From Bacteroidales bacterium UBA1215 (lineage in GTDB: Bacteria; Bacteroidota; Bacteroidia; Bacteroidales; WCHB1-69), in contig DBXJ01000032.1 in assembly GCA_002309475.1 (NCBI GenBank), positions 1-19,943 of the forward strand: DNA of 19,943 nucleotides. Reading direction: 5' to 3'. This document shows, piece by piece, positions 15,874-19,943 of the stretch. The translations under genes and the position numbers were made by a program. Under the pieces are notes generated by a model that saw only the letters and a program-made list of their open reading frames with translations, ran no database searches and was not told the DNA's origin. Positions within the stretch are counted from its first letter, which is position 1; each line of letters opens with the position of its first letter.

Positions 15874-16656
15874 TTATTTTTTAAGTTTCCAAGATTTAAG
15901 TTCTTCAAATGATTCAAAAGCGGTTAAATTTGTTTTCACCGGCATAATTGAAACATAATCATGTTGCACTGCCCATTCATCGGTATCGCGTTTTTTGTCA
16001 ACGCGAACCATTTCTCCATCCATCCAAAAATAAGCCCTTCCGGATGGGTCAAATCGTTCGTTTAACTCTTCTTTCCAATAATTATCTGCTTGTCGGGTAA
16101 TTTTATAACCCTTTATCCGATCTTTTGAGATATTGGGAATGTTTACATTCAAGCAAACATGTTTTGGCAAACCATTTTCCAAAACTTTCGGAACGATTTG
16201 TTTAACAGCCTCCTCAGCAGCCTCAAAATCACAATCAGAGGTATAATTGGCAACTGAAAATGCCACTGCATTAATTCCTGACAAGCATCCCTCCATAGCA
16301 GCTGCTACCGTAGCGGAATAGATAGTACTTGCCGATGTATTCGAACCTTGATTGATGCCGGATACCAACAAATCTACTTTTTCATTTTTCAAAATATACC
16401 GATTGGCAATTTTTACTGAATCAACAGAAGTTCCATTGGTTTTATATATTTGCAAATCAGGGCATTCATATACTTTTCTCACTCTCAAAGGTTGACCAAA
16501 CGTAATAGCATGACTCATACCGGAACGACCCATAGAAGGTCCGACAACAATCACACGACCGAAATCTTTTACTGCATCTATCAGTCTTTTAATGCCTTTT
16601 GCATCCACACCATCGTCATTGGTGACTAATATTAGCGGTTGTTTTCGTTTTTTCAT
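15874..16656 (-). CDS. surE: 5'/3'-nucleotidase SurE
   Basis: This is a 260-aa metal-dependent nucleoside monophosphate phosphatase. The acidic metal site is NDDG (Asp14-Asp15), the GRSGMSHA loop carries Ser45, and Asn102 in VSGINQGSN completes the metal-binding set. YSATVAAAMEG follows, as in all SurE proteins. Position 77 is Ser in GTSVDSV, where many family members have Pro (GTPxDCV), a minor variation. The protein is cytoplasmic and of normal length. The start lies 12 nt after the helicase stop, so it is probably cotranscribed with it. Confidence 0.95.
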   Translation of the reverse strand: MKKRKQPLILVTNDDGVDAKGIKRLIDAVKDFGRVIVVGPSMGRSGMSHAITFGQPLRVRKVYECPDLQIYKTNGTSVDSVKIANRYILKNEKVDLLVSGINQGSNTSASTIYSATVAAAMEGCLSGINAVAFSVANYTSDCDFEAAEEAVKQIVPKVLENGLPKHVCLNVNIPNISKDRIKGYKITRQADNYWKEELNERFDPSGRAYFWMDGEMVRVDKKRDTDEWAVQHDYVSIMPVKTNLTAFESFEELKSWKLKK

Positions 16657-16668
16657 CTATATCAAATT

Positions 16669-19032
16669 TTACAATATTTCTTGCAATTTTGCAAAATTAC
16701 ACATCAATCGTTTTTTGCCAAATTTTTCAAAATTAACATCTATTCGATTGTTTTCTTCATCAATGGCTAACACTTCTCCCACACCAAATGTATTGTGGAA
16801 AACTCTCATGCCGATTTTTGCTGTTTGGGCCGACAAAAATTCTTCTCCTAAACGCAACTGATCCTTTTCGCCGTTGTTAGATTTTGGTGTAGATTGCGGA
16901 AACGTTGGTTTTTGTAAAATAGTAGCACTAAAAATAGGTTTTTTAACCGATTTACTTTGTGTACTTTCGGGTACGAAATTGCTTGAAGGAAAGAATTCTT
17001 TTTTTTGCAATGGTTGTTGAGGAAACAACAACTTTTCTCTTACATCTTCATTCTCAACAACTTTTTGGTCTAATTCCTTCAAGAAAGGACTCGGTTTGCA
17101 TATATTAAAATTTCCAAAAACACGTCTTGTTTCCGCATTGATCAATGTCAACATATCTTTTGCCCGGGTAATAGCCACATAAAACAAGCGTCTTTCTTCT
17201 TCTAATTCTTCAGCAGTAGATATCATATAAGAAGGCATAAGATTTTCTTCCACTCCTACAATGAAAACACAAGGAAATTCCAATCCTTTGGCAGCATGTA
17301 TAGTCATTAGTTTAACCTTATTGGCACCTTCTTCGTCTTTTTTGTCCGCATCGGTATACAAAGAAGCTTCGTTGAGAAACAAATCCAAAGAAGGAAAAGC
17401 ATCCTGCAAATCTTCTCCTGTTTGTAAATCTATCCGTGATTCAGCGGGCCTATCTACAAAATTTTGCATAGCATTAAACAATTCTCCCAAATTATCATAA
17501 CGCTCCTTTTCTTCAGTATGAATTTTCAACTCTTGCTCTACTCCGCTATCTTTGGCAATCCATTTCCCCAATTCACATGCATTAAGAGTTTGTAATTGAT
17601 GATGATAACTCTTTATCTTGTTGACAAATATTTGTAGAGCATTCATTGCTCTGCTACTTATATTTAGTTCATATTGAGCAGGATTGTCAATCACATCCCA
17701 AATACGAACCCCGTTATCGTTGGCACAAGCCATAATGGTTTGCATGGTTGTTAAACCAATACCCCTTGTAGGATAATTGATAATACGTCTTAATGCCTCC
17801 TCGTCATAAAAATTGACAGCCAAACGATAATAAGCCATCATATCTTTTATTTCCTTTCGACTATAAAAGGACACTCCCCCATAGACACGATAAGGAACAC
17901 CATAACGTAGCATAGCTTCCTCAAATAAACGAGACTGTGCATTGGTACGATACAATATCACAAAATCATTATAATCATATTGAGCACTATTTTTATAATG
18001 TACTATACGTTCTGCTACATATTTTGATTCTTCAATATCGCTATCGGTGGTAACAATTTTTATCTTTCCGCCTTCTTTATTGTCTGTCCATATCTGCTTG
18101 GGAATCTGTAGCCTATTATTTTTTATTACACTATTGGCGGCAGCGATGATATTCTTTGTGGAACGATAATTCTGCTCTAATTTAAATTCCGCACAATCCG
18201 GATAATTTTCTTTGAAATTCAATATATTTGTGATATTGGCACCACGAAAAGAATATATACTTTGAGCATCATCTCCTACAACACATATATTTTCGTATGC
18301 GGCTGCCAATTTTCTAATTATTTGATATTGAACATGATTTGTATCTTGATACTCATCAACCAAAATATAACGGAATTTTCTTTGATATTTCAATAATATT
18401 TCAGGATTATCCCGTAACAAAATATACATATTCACCAGTAAATCATCAAAATCCATAGCGTCATATTTTTTCAATCTTGATTGATATACGCTATATATGG
18501 TTGACAAAAGTGGCATACCTTTCTTTTTATTGTCATTGGCAATCTGATAATTGTTACAATAATCCTCCGGCAAGATCAAAGCCGACTTTGCGTTGGATAT
18601 ATTGGTTAAAACAATGCCGGGTTTATATATTTTATCGTCACAATTTAACTCTTTTAAAATAGTCTTTATCAAACTTTTACAATCATCTGTATCGTAGATG
18701 ATATAATTGTGTGTATAACCAACATAATCTGCTTCAATACGCAAAACTTTGCTAAAAATGGAATGAAACGTACCCATCCATACATATCTGCCCTTTGTAT
18801 TGCCCAAAAGGTTGATAACACGTTCTTTCATCTCTTCGGCAGCTTTGTTGGTAAACGTAAGACTAAGAATATTAAACGGATCGATTCCTTGCTCTATCAT
18901 ATATGCAATACGATAGGTAAGCACACGCGTTTTGCCGGAACCCGCTCCCGCTATCACCATAGTTGGACCCTCGATGTTCTTCACCGCCTCACGCTGCGAC
19001 TCGTTTAATGCCGATAATAATTTAGATTCCAA
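16669..19032 (-). CDS. uvrD: UvrD/PcrA-type superfamily 1 DNA helicase, TTG start
   Basis: This is a 787-aa 3'-5' helicase for repair and replication-transcription conflict. The Q-motif LNESQREAV is at 9-17, Walker A GAGSGKT at 29-35, LTFTNKAAEEM at 58-68, Walker B ILVDEYQDT at 223-231, GDDAQSIYSFRGA at 253-265 and QNYRST at 287-292; motif VI is FYVAITRAKD. The C-terminal roughly 45 residues (GMRVFHNTFGVGEVL onward) form a Tudor-like fold that in PcrA contacts RNA polymerase. The start is TTG at 19032: a TGA lies immediately upstream in frame, and the first in-frame ATG would be at residue 25 and would delete the Q-motif. PcrA is an equally good name. Confidence 0.94.
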   Translation of the reverse strand: MESKLLSALNESQREAVKNIEGPTMVIAGAGSGKTRVLTYRIAYMIEQGIDPFNILSLTFTNKAAEEMKERVINLLGNTKGRYVWMGTFHSIFSKVLRIEADYVGYTHNYIIYDTDDCKSLIKTILKELNCDDKIYKPGIVLTNISNAKSALILPEDYCNNYQIANDNKKKGMPLLSTIYSVYQSRLKKYDAMDFDDLLVNMYILLRDNPEILLKYQRKFRYILVDEYQDTNHVQYQIIRKLAAAYENICVVGDDAQSIYSFRGANITNILNFKENYPDCAEFKLEQNYRSTKNIIAAANSVIKNNRLQIPKQIWTDNKEGGKIKIVTTDSDIEESKYVAERIVHYKNSAQYDYNDFVILYRTNAQSRLFEEAMLRYGVPYRVYGGVSFYSRKEIKDMMAYYRLAVNFYDEEALRRIINYPTRGIGLTTMQTIMACANDNGVRIWDVIDNPAQYELNISSRAMNALQIFVNKIKSYHHQLQTLNACELGKWIAKDSGVEQELKIHTEEKERYDNLGELFNAMQNFVDRPAESRIDLQTGEDLQDAFPSLDLFLNEASLYTDADKKDEEGANKVKLMTIHAAKGLEFPCVFIVGVEENLMPSYMISTAEELEEERRLFYVAITRAKDMLTLINAETRRVFGNFNICKPSPFLKELDQKVVENEDVREKLLFPQQPLQKKEFFPSSNFVPESTQSKSVKKPIFSATILQKPTFPQSTPKSNNGEKDQLRLGEEFLSAQTAKIGMRVFHNTFGVGEVLAIDEENNRIDVNFEKFGKKRLMCNFAKLQEIL

Positions 19033-19069
19033 TCAATTAGTATTATTTCACACTATTTACTCTATATTG

Positions 19070-19100
19070 CAAAAGTACAATTTTTTCTTGAACAAACAAA
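19070..19100 (-). promoter_or_regulatory. Bacteroidota-type promoter upstream of the helicase operon
   Basis: On the minus strand TTTG (19097-19100) is followed after 19 bp by TACTTTTG (19070-19077), matching the -33 TTTG / -7 TAnnTTTG consensus of Bacteroidota primary sigma factors in both motifs and spacing. The predicted transcript start is about 30 nt before the TTG start at 19032. The rest of the 213-nt gap (19033-19245) is AT-rich and shows nothing else I can support. Confidence 0.65.
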
Positions 19101-19245
19101 AATCTCTTTGAAATTGTTTATAACCATATTTTGTTTAATAATTTTATTTAATATGATTGATAATCAATTCTATGAAAGCAGAATGAATATTAAACAATAC
19201 TCTTTTTGTACAAAGAAAAAAATGAAAAAACAAACTTGGACAAAT

Positions 19246-19494
19246 TTAATTTCGTTTCAACCAAATAATTGTTTCTCCTTCATTGGAAAAACTTGGGCAA
19301 ATTTCCAAAATTCTTGGTGAATGCATTCTTTTGATGGCATCTTTCAACACTGTTCCGTTATTATATCCATGAATGACAATAACTTTTTCAATGGTCTTGG
19401 GAGCCATTGTTATATCTTTCTTGATTTTACTGATGGCTTCTTCTTTTAAATTGCCATGCACGTCAATGGTTATTGTATTGCTTTGTTTGGCCAT
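19246..19494 (-). CDS. Stand-alone Smr-domain protein
   Basis: This is an 82-aa protein that is essentially one Smr (MutS2 C-terminal) domain. DVHG is at 11-14, where the domain normally has DLHG, then an amphipathic helix, then VIVIHGYNNGTVL (38-50) where the domain has an HGxGxG-type loop. Smr domains bind or nick DNA or RNA. The HGYNNG loop and the short C-terminal SPRI...GETIIWLK strand fit the small single-domain Smr group rather than the Smr domain usually fused to DUF2027. The ATG comes 2 nt after the stop of the upstream 88-aa frame, in a different reading frame, so the two may be coupled. Confidence 0.82.
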   Translation of the reverse strand: MAKQSNTITIDVHGNLKEEAISKIKKDITMAPKTIEKVIVIHGYNNGTVLKDAIKRMHSPRILEICPSFSNEGETIIWLKRN

Positions 19495-19496
19495 GG

Positions 19497-19763
19497 CTAT
19501 TCTATCTTTTTATTTTCTTTGTTTACTTGTTTTTCAAGCACATCTTCTATCATAGGACGGCCTACCAAATACAAATAAGACCTTTCGCCTAAAAAATTGC
19601 AAGTTTTAAACTCTTCCGGCTGAACAAAATGGATTGAACTGATTTTAAATTCTTTATTAGCAGGAGCATAAATCATTTCATTTTCATCCTTATACCAAAG
19701 AATTTGCACAATACCACGCAAATTTTTCTCCAATTCTTCACGCGTGAGCGTCTTCACCAACAT
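19497..19763 (-). CDS. Downstream piece of a probable split DUF2027-type gene
   Basis: This is an 88-residue frame from an ATG at 19763. It is in the same reading frame as the partial frame upstream (19770-19943), separated only by TAA TCA AAA. From memory, DUF2027 proteins read EP-x-TK-x-F-L followed by an E/D-L-N-x-L-E-R helix and an L-IAFK-like strand; here the sequence across the TAA is LEP-stop-SKMLV, then TREELEKNL and IVQILWYKDEN, which lines up well. The later ISSIHFVQPEEF and YLYLVGRP also fit. The C-terminus is a charged tail (EKQVNKENKKIE) with no Smr domain attached. It may be a pseudogene piece, or a genuine separate protein if translation restarts at this ATG. Confidence 0.6.
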   Translation of the reverse strand: MLVKTLTREELEKNLRGIVQILWYKDENEMIYAPANKEFKISSIHFVQPEEFKTCNFLGERSYLYLVGRPMIEDVLEKQVNKENKKIE

Positions 19764-19769
19764 TTTTGA

Positions 19770-19943
19770 TTACGGTTCCAAACAACCATGGTCAATATGG
19801 GTATAAGTGTTGGTTTCATTCAACATGTTTATAACATAAAGCAAATCAAAATTGGTGTAATTGACTAAAAACAAATCCACATCATCCTTCGTAAGCCAAA
19901 TTTGGTCATGAGGAACGTAAGCCAAATAGACACCTTGTGACTG
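19770..19943 (-). CDS. Partial: upstream piece of a probable DUF2027-type gene, ending in an in-frame TAA
   Basis: These are fifty-seven open codons entering from the right edge of the window and ending at TAA (19770-19772). The product includes GVYLAYVPHDQIWL, DLFLVNYTNFDLLYVIN and HIDHGCLEP, resembling the beta-rich middle of DUF2027 proteins (known pattern: VFLAYVP, then a YLVNDSNYYL-like strand, then GLIEP). The N-terminal part lies outside the window. The frame continues without shift into the next 88 codons after the TAA. The family assignment rests on memory of the pattern and is moderate; the continuous frame is seen directly. Confidence 0.55.
   Translation of the reverse strand, partial: QSQGVYLAYVPHDQIWLTKDDVDLFLVNYTNFDLLYVINMLNETNTYTHIDHGCLEP

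Noticed and set aside
19225..19247. Possible terminator after the Smr gene on the - strand (6-bp AU-rich stem with a G-U pair, then six U)
   Set aside because: The stem is short and very AU-rich and overlaps the Smr stop codon; too weak to annotate.
19108..19320. 70-codon + strand frame opposite the Smr gene and its downstream gap
   Set aside because: No family resemblance, low-complexity AT-rich product and antisense overlap with a supported gene.
1..19943. CRISPR arrays, tRNA/rRNA genes, transposases, phage genes or attachment sites
   Set aside because: No direct repeats with regular spacing, no tRNA- or rRNA-like stretch and no recombinase motif were seen on either strand.

Overview
The window looks like the chromosome of a member of the Bacteroidota, probably Bacteroidales, but I cannot place it more finely. 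The grounds are: AT-rich DNA with weak or absent Shine-Dalgarno sequences; promoter candidates of the Bacteroidota type (-33 TTTG, 19 bp, -7 TAnnTTTG); a gene resembling the Bacteroidota DUF2027 family; and a three-part MMPL/acyltransferase/methyltransferase fusion that I know from that phylum. No rRNA, tRNA, insertion sequence, integrase or CRISPR array was seen.

Positions 1-9838, + strand: eight tightly packed genes (gaps of 0-9 nt or small overlaps) form the downstream part of an aryl-polyene/flexirubin-type type II polyketide operon. The order is ketoreductase (FabG-like), KS1 (C-H-H intact), a hotdog protein without the catalytic His, KS2 (C-H-H intact), a catalytically dead chain-length-factor-like KS3, a hotdog dehydratase with His35/Glu49, an MMPL exporter fused to a PlsC-like acyltransferase and a methyltransferase-like tail, and a PaaK-like adenylate-forming ligase. 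Together they could activate an aryl acid, extend it on an ACP, reduce and dehydrate each unit to leave a conjugated polyene, and acylate and export the product. ACPs and any aryl-acid-forming enzyme are not in the window and presumably lie upstream. A perfect bidirectional terminator (9860-9895) closes the operon.

Positions 9911-11000, - strand: two tandem paralogous secreted proteins of outer-membrane beta-barrel type, of unknown role.

Positions 11094-13489, - strand: a lipoprotein membrane-fusion protein, a YbhF-NBD1-like ABC ATPase with Ser in place of the switch His, and apt. This is an incomplete drug/lipid exporter set, with apt sitting where the second ATPase and the permeases would be expected.

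Positions 13535-19032, - strand: a compact operon running uvrD/pcrA-type helicase (TTG start), surE, a 97-aa membrane protein, a long-chain polyprenyl diphosphate synthase and a DppB/OppB-type permease. It has a well-formed Bacteroidota promoter upstream.

Positions 19246-19943, - strand: a stand-alone small Smr-domain gene, preceded by two collinear, same-frame pieces that look like one DUF2027-type gene split by a single in-frame TAA. The upstream piece runs off the window.
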